A stretch of 38,940 nucleotides of DNA from Lachnospiraceae bacterium UBA3689 (GTDB taxonomy: Bacteria; Bacillota; Clostridia; Lachnospirales; Lachnospiraceae): NCBI GenBank assembly GCA_002371465.1, contig DFIU01000024.1:1-38940 (forward strand). Reading direction: 5' to 3'. Shown here one piece after another: positions 1-7,263 of this stretch; the first letter of the stretch is position 1, and every line of letters starts with the position of its first letter. The notes below the pieces were generated by a model. The model saw only the letters and a list, made by a program, of their open reading frames with translations, had not been told where the DNA came from and searched no databases. Both the position numbers and the translations under genes were made by a program.

Positions 1-692
1 GGGTTGGTGGAGTTACCGGTGATCGAGACATCAACGTTCTCTTTCCACATGATCGCAACACCTTCGGTTACGTCGTTGGCGCCGTAGCAGCAGACCTTGG
101 AACGCGGACCGTCGGAGTAAGCGATTCTCTCGTCTTCAACCAGCTCATTGTTCTTGTAGTCCATGTGGGTCTCTACAAAGGTGAAGCCGTTGACACGGGA
201 AATGATCTTAGCAGCGTCTTTGCCGAGACCGTTCAGGATAACGCGAAGCGGGTTCTTCCGAACCTTGTTAGCGTTGTTAGCGATACCGATTGCGCCTTCA
301 GCAGCAGCGAAGGATTCGTGACCTGCCAGAAACGCGAAGCACTGGGTATCCTCTTCCAGCAGCATCTTGCCCAGGTTGCCGTGGCCCAGACCTACCTGGC
401 GGTGATCTGCGACAGAACCCGGGATGCAGAAGGACTGAAGTCCCTCACCGATCGCAGCTGCAGCGTCAGCAGCCTTGCGGCAGCCCTTCTTGATGGCGAT
501 GGCTGCACCTACAGTGTAAGCCCATTTTGCGTTTTCAAAACAGATCGGCTGAATATTTTCAACCATGTGATATACATCAAGACCAGCGTCTTTTGTAATC
601 TTCTCAGCATCCTCAATGGAGGCAATTCCATAGCTGTTCAGAACTTCATTGATCTGGTCAATACGTCTTTCATAAGATTCAAATAATGCCAT
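1..692 (-). CDS. GGGtGRT family protein (partial, C-terminus beyond the left edge)
   Basis: About 230 residues are visible, beginning MALFESYERR; the reading frame stays open to the left edge, so the C-terminal part, where the family's eponymous glycine-rich motif is expected, is missing. The start at 692 is set by a GGAGGAGAGG ribosome binding site a few bases upstream. The visible part includes an Ala/Gly-rich stretch (CFAFLAGHESFAAAEGAIG) and ends at ITGNSTNP. From memory of the family, GGGtGRT proteins are about 330 residues, of unknown biochemical role, and usually sit beside a NifU-like scaffold, exactly as here: the scaffold stop lies only 16 bp upstream. A role in Fe-S or related metal-cofactor handling is inferred from context alone. 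Recognition rests on overall resemblance and neighbourhood, not on seeing the motif. Confidence 0.8.
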   Translation of the reverse strand, partial: MALFESYERRIDQINEVLNSYGIASIEDAEKITKDAGLDVYHMVENIQPICFENAKWAYTVGAAIAIKKGCRKAADAAAAIGEGLQSFCIPGSVADHRQVGLGHGNLGKMLLEEDTQCFAFLAGHESFAAAEGAIGIANNANKVRKNPLRVILNGLGKDAAKIISRVNGFTFVETHMDYKNNELVEDERIAYSDGPRSKVCCYGANDVTEGVAIMWKENVDVSITGNSTN

Positions 693-708
693 GTCCTCTC
701 CTCCTCTC

Positions 709-1401
709 TCAGTCTTTCCTCGGATCAATCCACTTAGCAGCGTCATCTACACGGCCGTAAGCGCCGGAAGCCTTCTTCAGAGCTTCGTTGGCATCGTCGC
801 CAGCCTTTACGAAGTCCATGAACTTTCCGAAGTTTACATACTTGTAAGCGATGATTTCATCATTCTTGTCAAGTCCGATCTCTCTGACATAACCTTCGGT
901 CATTTCCAGATAACGCGGTCCCTTCTTCAGGGTGCTGTACATGGTACCGACCATGGAGCGGTCGCCCTTGCCCAGATCTTCAAAACCTGCGCCGACTGCC
1001 AGTCCGTCATCGGAGAAAGCACTCTGGGTACGGCCATAAGCGATCTGTAAGAAGAGTTCTCTCATTGCGGTGTTGATTGCGTCGCAGACAAGGTCTGTAT
1101 TTAAAGCTTCCAGAACCGTCAGACCCGGGAGAATTTCAGCAGCCATCGCTGCGGAATGGGTCATGCCGGAGCATCCGATTGTCTCAATCAGAGCCTCCTG
1201 AATAATCCCGTCCTTTACGTTCAGGGAAAGTTTGCAGGCACCCTGCTGAGGAGCGCACCAGCCTACACCGTGGGTGTAGCCCTTGATGTCTTTGATCTCC
1301 TTGCTCTGGATCCACTGACCTTCTTCAGGGATCGGAGCTGCGCCATGATGCACGCCCTGTGCAACCGGACACTGGGATTCGATTTTCTGTGTGTAAATCA
1401 T
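709..1401 (-). CDS. NifU-like iron-sulfur cluster assembly scaffold protein
   Basis: This 230-residue protein has the cysteine pattern of NifU/IscU-type scaffolds: CAPQQGACKLSL near residue 50, GCSGMTHSAAMAAE near 88-100, and a later Cys in LVCDAINTAMRELF. Such scaffolds assemble Fe-S clusters on these cysteines before transfer to apoproteins. It is longer than a minimal IscU and has an acidic C-terminal extension. The start at 1401 has a strong AAAGGAG site. It lies upstream of the GGGtGRT gene, as is usual for this pair in Clostridia, and downstream of hypE but with its own extended -10 promoter in the 82-bp gap. It plausibly serves the neighbouring Fe-S-rich hydrogenase, but that link is inference from position. 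Confidence 0.85.
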   Translation of the reverse strand: MIYTQKIESQCPVAQGVHHGAAPIPEEGQWIQSKEIKDIKGYTHGVGWCAPQQGACKLSLNVKDGIIQEALIETIGCSGMTHSAAMAAEILPGLTVLEALNTDLVCDAINTAMRELFLQIAYGRTQSAFSDDGLAVGAGFEDLGKGDRSMVGTMYSTLKKGPRYLEMTEGYVREIGLDKNDEIIAYKYVNFGKFMDFVKAGDDANEALKKASGAYGRVDDAAKWIDPRKD

Positions 1402-1438
1402 TGCAAATCTCCTTTCTGGATGATTTATTCCTCAAAAA

Positions 1439-1447
1439 ATTATAGCA
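1439..1447 (-). promoter_or_regulatory. Extended -10 promoter of the scaffold/GGGtGRT unit
   Basis: On the minus strand the gap between hypE and the scaffold gene contains TGCTATAAT, a perfect -10 with the extended TG motif, about 38 nt upstream of the start codon. The -35 at 17 bp spacing is poor (TGTAAA). A short stem (GCACA/TGTGC) abuts the -10 and a 15-nt palindrome (GATTTTCCGAAAATC, 1471-1485) overlaps the hypE stop codon. These suggest transcription separate from the hyp genes, perhaps regulated. Confidence 0.6.
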
Positions 1448-1483
1448 CAATGCCTGTGCCGTTTACAGAAGATTTTCGGAAAA

Positions 1484-2476
1484 TCAGCAGATTCGCGGAA
1501 GCCCTTCTCCCTGCAAAACGCCGAGGACCCGCTCCCCGCCGATCCCGGTCTTCATGACCAGTCTGCCGGGTTCGCCATCCTCTACACGTCCGATAACCGC
1601 CGCGTCTTTTCCATAGCGGGAATGGCGAATGATTTCAAGGGCATTTTCCGCGTCTTCCCTGTCGACAATCGCCGCCAGCTTGCCTTCATTTCCCATATAG
1701 ATGGGATCAAGTCCCAGCATACCGCAAAAATCCCGGACCTTGGGCGTGACCGGAACCGCCTCCTCTTCAAGGACAAACTGCTTGCCGGCCGCCTCTGCCA
1801 GTTCCTTAAGAACCGTCGCCAGCCCCCCGCGCGTGACATCCCGCAGGGTATGAACCCGAATTCCGGCAGCTAAGAGGTTGCCAACCATTTCACCAAGCGG
1901 GGCGTTGTCCGATTGAATATCGGTCTCAATATTCATCCGCTCGCTTAAAATAGCGGCGTGGTGGTCCCCCATGGTACCGGAAACCAGGATGACGTCTCCA
2001 GCTTCCGCGTTACCGGAGGAAATGTCCCGGTCCTTGGGAACGGTGCCGACGCCGGTCGTATTGATGTAGATGCCGCCGCTGCCTTCGATGACCTTGGTAT
2101 CGCCCGCGACGATCTGCACACCGGCTTCTCTTGCGGTCTCCGCCATGGAATGGATGACCCTTTTTAGCTGATCGACGGACGCCCCCTCTTCCAGGATGGC
2201 TCCGCAGGTCAGATACTTGGGCTCGGCGCCCCGCATCAGGAGGTCGTTGACCGTTCCGCAGACACAGAGCCTGCCGATGTCCCCGCCCTTAAATTCGACC
2301 GGGGTGACGACGAAGCTGTCGGTCGTGATGGCGATCCGGCTGCCTCCCTTTACGACCGCGCTGTCCTCCATCAGGTCCAGAGTCTCATTATCAAATTCAG
2401 CTGCAAATACTTCATGGATCAGCTCCCCGGTCGCCTGACCGCCGGAGCCGTGTACCATAGAGATAACTTTTTCCAT
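1484..2476 (-). CDS. hypE: Hydrogenase maturation protein HypE (carbamoyl dehydratase)
   Basis: HypE belongs to the PurM/AIR-synthase-like ATPases. It dehydrates the thiocarboxamide placed by HypF on its C-terminal cysteine to a thiocyanate, which supplies the cyanide ligands of the [NiFe] active site. The 330-residue protein begins MEKVISMVHGSGGQAT, has the conserved MEDSAVV and TTDSFVVTP segments, and ends in PRIC, so the essential terminal Cys330 is present. It lies 21 bp downstream of hypD with a GAGGAAG ribosome binding site. HypF, which would load the carbamoyl group, is not in the window and must be encoded elsewhere. Confidence 0.97.
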   Translation of the reverse strand: MEKVISMVHGSGGQATGELIHEVFAAEFDNETLDLMEDSAVVKGGSRIAITTDSFVVTPVEFKGGDIGRLCVCGTVNDLLMRGAEPKYLTCGAILEEGASVDQLKRVIHSMAETAREAGVQIVAGDTKVIEGSGGIYINTTGVGTVPKDRDISSGNAEAGDVILVSGTMGDHHAAILSERMNIETDIQSDNAPLGEMVGNLLAAGIRVHTLRDVTRGGLATVLKELAEAAGKQFVLEEEAVPVTPKVRDFCGMLGLDPIYMGNEGKLAAIVDREDAENALEIIRHSRYGKDAAVIGRVEDGEPGRLVMKTGIGGERVLGVLQGEGLPRIC

Positions 2477-2497
2477 ATCTTCCTCAATTTTTCTATC

Positions 2498-3547
2498 TTA
2501 CTGGGTCCGATGGTTGGTCAGCCAGGTGAAGCAGCTGCCCTCCGTCGATACCATGCAGGCGCCCTGGGGCGTCATGGGGGTACAGACCTTGCCAAAGAGG
2601 GGACATTCGGTCGGCTTCATCTTCCCCATCAGAACCTTGTCGCAGCAGCAGGCGCGGTTCGCCTTATGATCTTCCACCAGCCCCCGGCTGCCGGCGTCAA
2701 AGCGGCTGTACTCATCCTTTAAGAGTTTGCCGGACCCTTTGACGACTCCCAGGCCCCGCCAGGCGACGTCCGCCCGTTCAAAATACTGATCGATCAGCTT
2801 CTGGGCGGCTGCATTTCCCTGCCGGCTGACAACGGAGGGATAGAAGTTGACCACTCTCCCCTGCCCGACCAGCTTGACTATGCCGTAGATTGCCGCCAGA
2901 AGCTCCTGTCCCTTAAAGCCCGCGACCCCGAAGGGAATCCTATACTGCCTGGCGATGGGCTCAAAGCATTCATAGCCGGTAATGACGGAGACGTGGCCAG
3001 GCGCCAGAAAGGCGTCGATCGGCGCTCCGTTGGCGCAGAGGTGATCGATCACCTCGGGCATGGTCTTAAGGGCGGTCAAAAGTTTGACATTTTGGATCTG
3101 ATCCCGAATCAGGGTATCGATCAGAAGGGCATAGGCCGGCGTCGTCGTTTCAAAACCGACCGCGGCAAAGATGAAGGTCTTGTCCGGTTCATTTTTTGCC
3201 AGCGGGACCATATCAAGGGGCGAATAGACCATCTCGACCCTGGCTCCCTTGCCTTTGATCTGACTTAGATTTACGGGCGTGCTGCCCGGAACCCGGAGCA
3301 GGTCCCCAAAGGTGACAATGACATTACCCGGCTCCATGGCAAGTTCTAACAGCTTGTCGACATAGGAGGAGGGGGTCACGCAGACCGGACAGCCCGGACC
3401 GCTTAAGAGATGAATCCAGGGGGATAGGATCCCCGGAATCCCATTTTTGGCTATCGCTGCGGTATGACTGCCGCAGACTTCCATGATGTTGATTTCGGGA
3501 CCATCGTAGGATTTCAGATACTCCTTAATTTCTTCTAACGTTACCAT
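2498..3547 (-). CDS. hypD: Hydrogenase maturation protein HypD
   Basis: HypD is the Fe-S scaffold on which, with HypC, the Fe(CN)2CO unit is built. The 349-residue product carries the family motifs in order: MEVCGSHT (Cys25), GPGCPVC (Cys53, Cys56), PGHVSVITGYE, VAGFKGQELL, and a C-terminal cysteine-rich region (CCCDKVLMGKMKPTECPLFG followed by further cysteines) that binds a 4Fe-4S cluster. The length is normal for the family. It lies between hypC (11-bp gap) and hypE (21-bp gap) in the order hypC-hypD-hypE, consistent with one transcript. Confidence 0.97.
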   Translation of the reverse strand: MVTLEEIKEYLKSYDGPEINIMEVCGSHTAAIAKNGIPGILSPWIHLLSGPGCPVCVTPSSYVDKLLELAMEPGNVIVTFGDLLRVPGSTPVNLSQIKGKGARVEMVYSPLDMVPLAKNEPDKTFIFAAVGFETTTPAYALLIDTLIRDQIQNVKLLTALKTMPEVIDHLCANGAPIDAFLAPGHVSVITGYECFEPIARQYRIPFGVAGFKGQELLAAIYGIVKLVGQGRVVNFYPSVVSRQGNAAAQKLIDQYFERADVAWRGLGVVKGSGKLLKDEYSRFDAGSRGLVEDHKANRACCCDKVLMGKMKPTECPLFGKVCTPMTPQGACMVSTEGSCFTWLTNHRTQ

Positions 3548-3558
3548 AGGTCACCCGA

Positions 3559-3780
3559 TCAGACTTCCTCCAGGGCATCCAGTTCCTGGAAGAGCGCCGT
3601 CATCTCTTCTGCCTCCTGCATGGACACTTTCTGAATGATACAGCCGGCATGCACCAACACGCTGTCGCCGGGCTTCACATCGACAAGCCCTGCTTTAGCT
3701 GTCACACGGTTGCCGCTGAAGTCCACCAGGGCGCTGCGGTCCTTCACTTCAAGAACCGTTCCCGGTAATGCTACACACAT
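3559..3780 (-). CDS. hypC: Hydrogenase maturation chaperone HypC (HypC/HybG/HupF family)
   Basis: HypC carries the Fe(CN)2CO moiety with HypD and delivers it to the apo large subunit. Function requires Cys at position 2, exposed after Met removal. The start is therefore placed at 3780, giving MCVALPGTVLEV, which matches the family N-terminus; an in-frame ATG four codons upstream would bury the cysteine. A GGAGAG ribosome binding site precedes the chosen start. The product is 73 residues, a normal size. The gap upstream to echF holds three hairpins. Confidence 0.95.
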   Translation of the reverse strand: MCVALPGTVLEVKDRSALVDFSGNRVTAKAGLVDVKPGDSVLVHAGCIIQKVSMQEAEEMTALFQELDALEEV

Positions 3781-3795
3781 AATACTCTCCATTCC

Positions 3796-3895
3796 GCCGC
3801 CTCATGAGACGGCACATATCGTGATGAAAGAATTCAGGATCTTTCATCCTTAACTCTTTTTTAAGTGACGAAACGGGCGGCATGCCACCGCCCGT
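3796..3895 (-). other. Three consecutive hairpins between echF and hypC
   Basis: The 132-nt gap between echF and hypC contains three stem-loops. At 3873-3895 an 8-bp perfect stem ACGGGCGG/CCGCCCGT has a 7-nt loop. At 3823-3848 a 9-bp perfect stem GATGAAAGA/TCTTTCATC has an 8-nt loop. At 3796-3813 a 7-bp stem with one G-T pair has loop CATG and sits just upstream of the hypC ribosome binding site. None is followed by a U-tract on the minus strand, so I do not call terminators; RNA processing, stabilisation or attenuation between ech and hyp are the options. Confidence 0.6.
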
Positions 3896-3912
3896 CCTTT
3901 CATCCTGAATTT

Positions 3913-4431
3913 TTAAGCCTGATCAGCCGGCTTTTGCTCGGCTTTAGTTGGCTCTGACTTAGCTGCTGCGGGACTTTCCGCTGCTTTGGCAGCTGCCTCA
4001 GCCGCCTTTTTGGCTGCCAGGGACTTTTTGGCCGCCGCTGCCTTAGCCGCGGCCTCCGCCTTCTTCTTTCTCTCCGCCTCCATGACAGCCGGATCTCTCT
4101 GGAAGAGGTCGAATTTCTTTTCCTTTTCCGGTTCGGTATAGCCGGGCATCATGTGCAGGCACTTCTTGGGACATTTGATCGTGCAGTAGCCGCACTGGAC
4201 ACAGTCCATACGGTTGATTTCCCAGGTTCCCTTGACGCGGTCGACCTTGATCGCCCCTGCCGGGCAGTTTAAGGCGCACAGGCTGCAGGAAATACACTTG
4301 TCGATTTCAATCTCAATATGTCCGCGGCTGCCCTCCGGAAAATCGATCGGCTCTGCCGGATACTTGGTCGTAACCGGCGGCTTGAAAAGATTTGCCAGCA
4401 TGGTCGACGCGAATCTCATAATTCTTGCCAT
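3913..4431 (-). CDS. echF: Ech hydrogenase subunit F, two [4Fe-4S] ferredoxin-like protein with Ala/Lys-rich tail
   Basis: This NuoI-like subunit relays electrons from ferredoxin toward the small subunit. Two CxxCxxCxxxC motifs are visible: Cys46, 49, 52, 56 and Cys77, 80, 83, 87 (numbered from MARIMRFAST). The start at 4431 is preferred over an in-frame ATG 13 codons upstream because AAGGGGG lies 9 nt before it and the shorter form begins like the family. Unusually, after about residue 118 the protein has a roughly 54-residue low-complexity tail rich in Ala, Lys and Glu. Related EchF proteins are typically shorter and lack such a tail as far as I recall. It is the last ech gene, 14 bp after echE. 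Confidence 0.93.
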   Translation of the reverse strand: MARIMRFASTMLANLFKPPVTTKYPAEPIDFPEGSRGHIEIEIDKCISCSLCALNCPAGAIKVDRVKGTWEINRMDCVQCGYCTIKCPKKCLHMMPGYTEPEKEKKFDLFQRDPAVMEAERKKKAEAAAKAAAAKKSLAAKKAAEAAAKAAESPAAAKSEPTKAEQKPADQA

Positions 4432-4445
4432 CTTTTTTTGCCCCC

Positions 4446-5525
4446 TTATCTCTCCGTGCAGCTGATGCACGGATCAATTGTGACAACCATCATGCCGACG
4501 TCCGCATAGTTGGCGCCTTTGAGCATCTCACAGAGAGCCGGCAGGTTTGCGAATGTGGGCGTCCGGTTGCGGTAGCGGTCGATGAACTTGGTGCCGTTTG
4601 AATGGACATAGTAGATCGCCTCGCCTCGCGGCTGTTCGATCCGAACCAGAGCCTCCCCATTGGGATTGCCCTTGACATTGACCGAAAGCTCACCCTGGGG
4701 GATCTTATCGATCGCCTGGCGGATGATGTCGATTGACTGGAAAACTTCACGGAGACGGACATCGATACGGGCGAAGCAGTCGCCGAAGACGCTGGTGATG
4801 GGCTCGAAATCGATCATACCGTAGCCGTCGTAGCCCAGTTTTCTCATATCCCGGGAAATACCGGAAGCGCGGGCAACAGGGCCGACAGCCCCCAGCTCAT
4901 GGATCTGGTCCTTGGTCAGAACGCCAATCCCCTTGGTCCGGGACTGGACACTGTAATCTCCCATGAAGGTCTTTTGAACGACGCGCATGTCCTTTTCAAT
5001 CGACGACATATTGGTCAGGATCGCCTTCATCTTGTCGTCGCCGATATCCTTGATGACGCCGCCGATCTTATTGACCGAAAAGATCAGTCTGCCGCCGGTG
5101 GTCAGTTCCAGCAGGTCCAGCACCTTCTCCCGGATTCTCCAGATCTCATAGAAGAGACTTTCAAAGCCGAACTGGTCAGCCTGAAGCCCCAGCCAAAGCA
5201 GATGGCTGTGCATGCGGGCAATTTCCGCCCAGATCGTTCTTAAGAACTTGGCGCGATCCGGAATCTCGACGTCCATGATCTTTTCGACCGCCTGGACATA
5301 GCCGTTTCCATGACCGAAGGAACAGATGCCGCAGGTCCGCTCTACTACATAGAGCAGCTCGTTAAAATCCCTCTTATCCGCCAGACCTTCCAGTCCCCTG
5401 TGGATAAAACCGATATTGGGAACTGCCTCTAAGACCTTTTCATCTTCCATGACCAGGTCGATATGGATGGGTTCCGGAAGGACCGGATGCTGGGGACCGA
5501 AAGGTACTACAGTCTTTCTTGCCAT
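4446..5525 (-). CDS. echE: Ech hydrogenase large (catalytic) subunit, group 4 [NiFe]
   Basis: This NuoD-related 359-residue protein carries the NiFe active site. Both metal-binding CxxC pairs are intact: RTCGICSFGH (Cys65, Cys68) and the C-terminal DPCISCTER (Cys353, Cys356). This distinguishes it from complex I NuoD, which lacks them. The chain stops three residues after the last cysteine, so there is no C-terminal extension for a maturation endopeptidase to remove. That agrees with what is reported for some group 4 large subunits and with the absence of a protease gene here. Its ATG overlaps the echD stop by one base (TAATG). Confidence 0.97.
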   Translation of the reverse strand: MARKTVVPFGPQHPVLPEPIHIDLVMEDEKVLEAVPNIGFIHRGLEGLADKRDFNELLYVVERTCGICSFGHGNGYVQAVEKIMDVEIPDRAKFLRTIWAEIARMHSHLLWLGLQADQFGFESLFYEIWRIREKVLDLLELTTGGRLIFSVNKIGGVIKDIGDDKMKAILTNMSSIEKDMRVVQKTFMGDYSVQSRTKGIGVLTKDQIHELGAVGPVARASGISRDMRKLGYDGYGMIDFEPITSVFGDCFARIDVRLREVFQSIDIIRQAIDKIPQGELSVNVKGNPNGEALVRIEQPRGEAIYYVHSNGTKFIDRYRNRTPTFANLPALCEMLKGANYADVGMMVVTIDPCISCTER

Positions 5526-5905
5526 TACTTCTCTCCCTCCTCAGGTCCAAACGGATGAACCGCCTTGATTCTGTACAGTTTGTCGTGATAATCGCCGTCG
5601 ATCATCTCAATCTTGACGCCGTACAGCTCCGTCATTTCACTCTCATAGAAATTCGCGTAAGGATAGATAGACGTGATGGAGGGAACCGACTGATCCTTAG
5701 TCAAAATAACCTTGTAAGTCGTCGTATCATACGTATCATCATCCGTAAAGGTGTAGAGACATTCGTATGTCTCGCTTTTTTTATACCAGGTCGTCTGTGC
5801 CTGAACCAGACGGCGGCCCTGGTGCTTCATCAAAATCGCGGTTTCAAGGAGTCTGTCCCTGTCTACTTCCACGATCTCATTTGCTGCCTCAATCACTTCA
5901 GCCAT
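5525..5905 (-). CDS. echD: Ech hydrogenase subunit D (NuoC/30-kDa-like)
   Basis: This is a 126-residue NuoC-like peripheral subunit that helps hold the catalytic module together; it carries no cofactor. The start at 5905 (MAEVIEAANEIVEVDRD) follows a GGAGAGGAGA ribosome binding site and overlaps the end of echC by 8 bp. A longer upstream reading in the same frame is antisense-like noise within echC and is rejected. The segment YESEMTELYGVKIEM and the C-terminal HPFGPEEG match the NuoC/EchD fold around its conserved core. The position between echC and echE is the canonical Ech order. Confidence 0.93.
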   Translation of the reverse strand: MAEVIEAANEIVEVDRDRLLETAILMKHQGRRLVQAQTTWYKKSETYECLYTFTDDDTYDTTTYKVILTKDQSVPSITSIYPYANFYESEMTELYGVKIEMIDGDYHDKLYRIKAVHPFGPEEGEK

Positions 5906-6374
5906 TGATCTTCTCCTCTCCGGCTCCACCGTGGTGGGTCTTTTCATATTCATCATGCTCATCGGACCGCTTCTGGAACAGGTCGCGTGCCTTGATGATG
6001 CCGTCGATGATCGACTGAGGCCGAGCCGCGCAGCCCGGTACATAGATGTCGACCGGGATGGTCGTATCGACGCCGCCGCGAATATTGTAGCAGTCCTTGA
6101 AAATGCCGCCGGTGCAGGCGCAGATCCCGACCGCGACCACGACCTTGGGCCGGGGCATCTGGTCATAGAGCTGTTTGACAACCGGGGCGTTCTGTTCATT
6201 GATGCCGCCGGTGATCAGAAGAATATCCGCCTGCATGGGGTCGCCGGTATTTTCGACGCCCAGCCGCTCCGCGTCATAGACCGGAGTCAGCGTTGCCAGG
6301 ACTTCAATATCACAACCGTTGCAGCTGGATCCGTCATAGTGGAGCAGCCAAGGCGATCTTTTTACTTTTCCCAT
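5898..6374 (-). CDS. echC: Ech hydrogenase small subunit (NuoB/20-kDa-like, [4Fe-4S])
   Basis: The 158-residue small subunit binds the proximal [4Fe-4S] cluster that passes electrons to the NiFe site. Ligand cysteines are visible as SSCNGCD (Cys18, Cys21), GICACTGG and PGCAARP, the classic NuoB spacing. The C-terminal 25 residues are hydrophilic and His/Glu-rich. A near-perfect AAGGAGGAG site precedes the start at 6374, 10 bp after echB. The gene overlaps echD by 8 bp, so translation is probably coupled. Confidence 0.97.
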   Translation of the reverse strand: MGKVKRSPWLLHYDGSSCNGCDIEVLATLTPVYDAERLGVENTGDPMQADILLITGGINEQNAPVVKQLYDQMPRPKVVVAVGICACTGGIFKDCYNIRGGVDTTIPVDIYVPGCAARPQSIIDGIIKARDLFQKRSDEHDEYEKTHHGGAGEEKING

Positions 6375-6384
6375 TTTCTCCTCC

Positions 6385-7263
6385 TTAGCGATAGATCAGC
6401 ATGAGCATCATCAGATTGACGCCGGCGGTGAGCAGAGTCACGCCCCAGGTCATTTTCAGCATGGTCTGCCATCTGACGCGGGCGCTGGCATTGTCGATCA
6501 GAATTTCCAGGAAATAGACCAGCAGGATCACGACAATCGCCCCGATGTAGCTCAGGGGATTGCGGTTGACGATAAAGAGCCCGACCACCCCCAGCAAAAA
6601 GACGTTCTCATACCATTCGGTGATGGTATAGACAGCCAGGTTTTTGGCTCCCATCTCGGTCGTAATGCCCTTGACCAGTTCCTGGTGGGGATGGTGAGAT
6701 CCCGCCTCGTCAAAGGGAGACTTTCTCATCTTAATGGTCAGAATGAAGACGAAGGCGAAGAAGAAGCCCGGCAGTACGACAATGGCGCTGCTGCCCGCCC
6801 GGGCGATCCGATCGACATCGAAGGTGCCGCGGATCAGATAAAAGCCCACTGCCGTCATGAGGACAGCCGGTTCGTAGGTCATCATCTGGATCATTTCCCT
6901 CTGTGCCCCGATTGCGGAGTAGGGAGAGTTGGTCACGGACGCCGCGAAGATCAGGAAGGTCGCCGCCGTCGACAGGACGAAGAAGCACATCAAAAGGTCA
7001 ACGCCGCCGAAGAACATGGCTCCGGTGAAGATCATGAGGACCATGTAGGCGATGAGGAAGGAGAACTGGGTCTTCCTGACCGCAATCGTCTGCTTGTTGA
7101 AGAGCTTTTGCACATCATAGAAGGGCTGCAGGATCGGAGGTCCCACCCGGCGCTGCATCCGCGCCGAGATCTTTCGGTCAAAACCTTCCAAAAGGCCGCC
7201 GATAAAGGGAGCTAAAACCAGATATCCGATAATCCAGATCAGTCTTGCTGTATCAAATTTCAT
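6385..7263 (-). CDS. echB: Ech hydrogenase membrane subunit B (NuoH-like)
   Basis: This 292-residue integral membrane protein is related to NuoH, which links the peripheral arm to the ion channel. About eight hydrophobic segments are visible. The conserved cytoplasmic loop ISARMQRRVGPPILQPFYD near residues 32-50 and the SPFDEAGSHHPHQELV stretch near 182-197 are characteristic of NuoH/EchB/HycD. Its ATG overlaps the echA TGA (ATGA), indicating coupling. It acts in the cytoplasmic membrane. Confidence 0.97.
   Translation of the reverse strand: MKFDTARLIWIIGYLVLAPFIGGLLEGFDRKISARMQRRVGPPILQPFYDVQKLFNKQTIAVRKTQFSFLIAYMVLMIFTGAMFFGGVDLLMCFFVLSTAATFLIFAASVTNSPYSAIGAQREMIQMMTYEPAVLMTAVGFYLIRGTFDVDRIARAGSSAIVVLPGFFFAFVFILTIKMRKSPFDEAGSHHPHQELVKGITTEMGAKNLAVYTITEWYENVFLLGVVGLFIVNRNPLSYIGAIVVILLVYFLEILIDNASARVRWQTMLKMTWGVTLLTAGVNLMMLMLIYR

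Noticed and set aside
3781..3792. HypC start four codons upstream
   Set aside because: It would move the essential Cys away from position 2.
5906..6199. N-terminal extension of EchD
   Set aside because: It lies entirely inside echC in another frame, is Arg/Ser-rich as expected of a shadow frame, and MAEVIEAANE at 5905 has a strong ribosome binding site.
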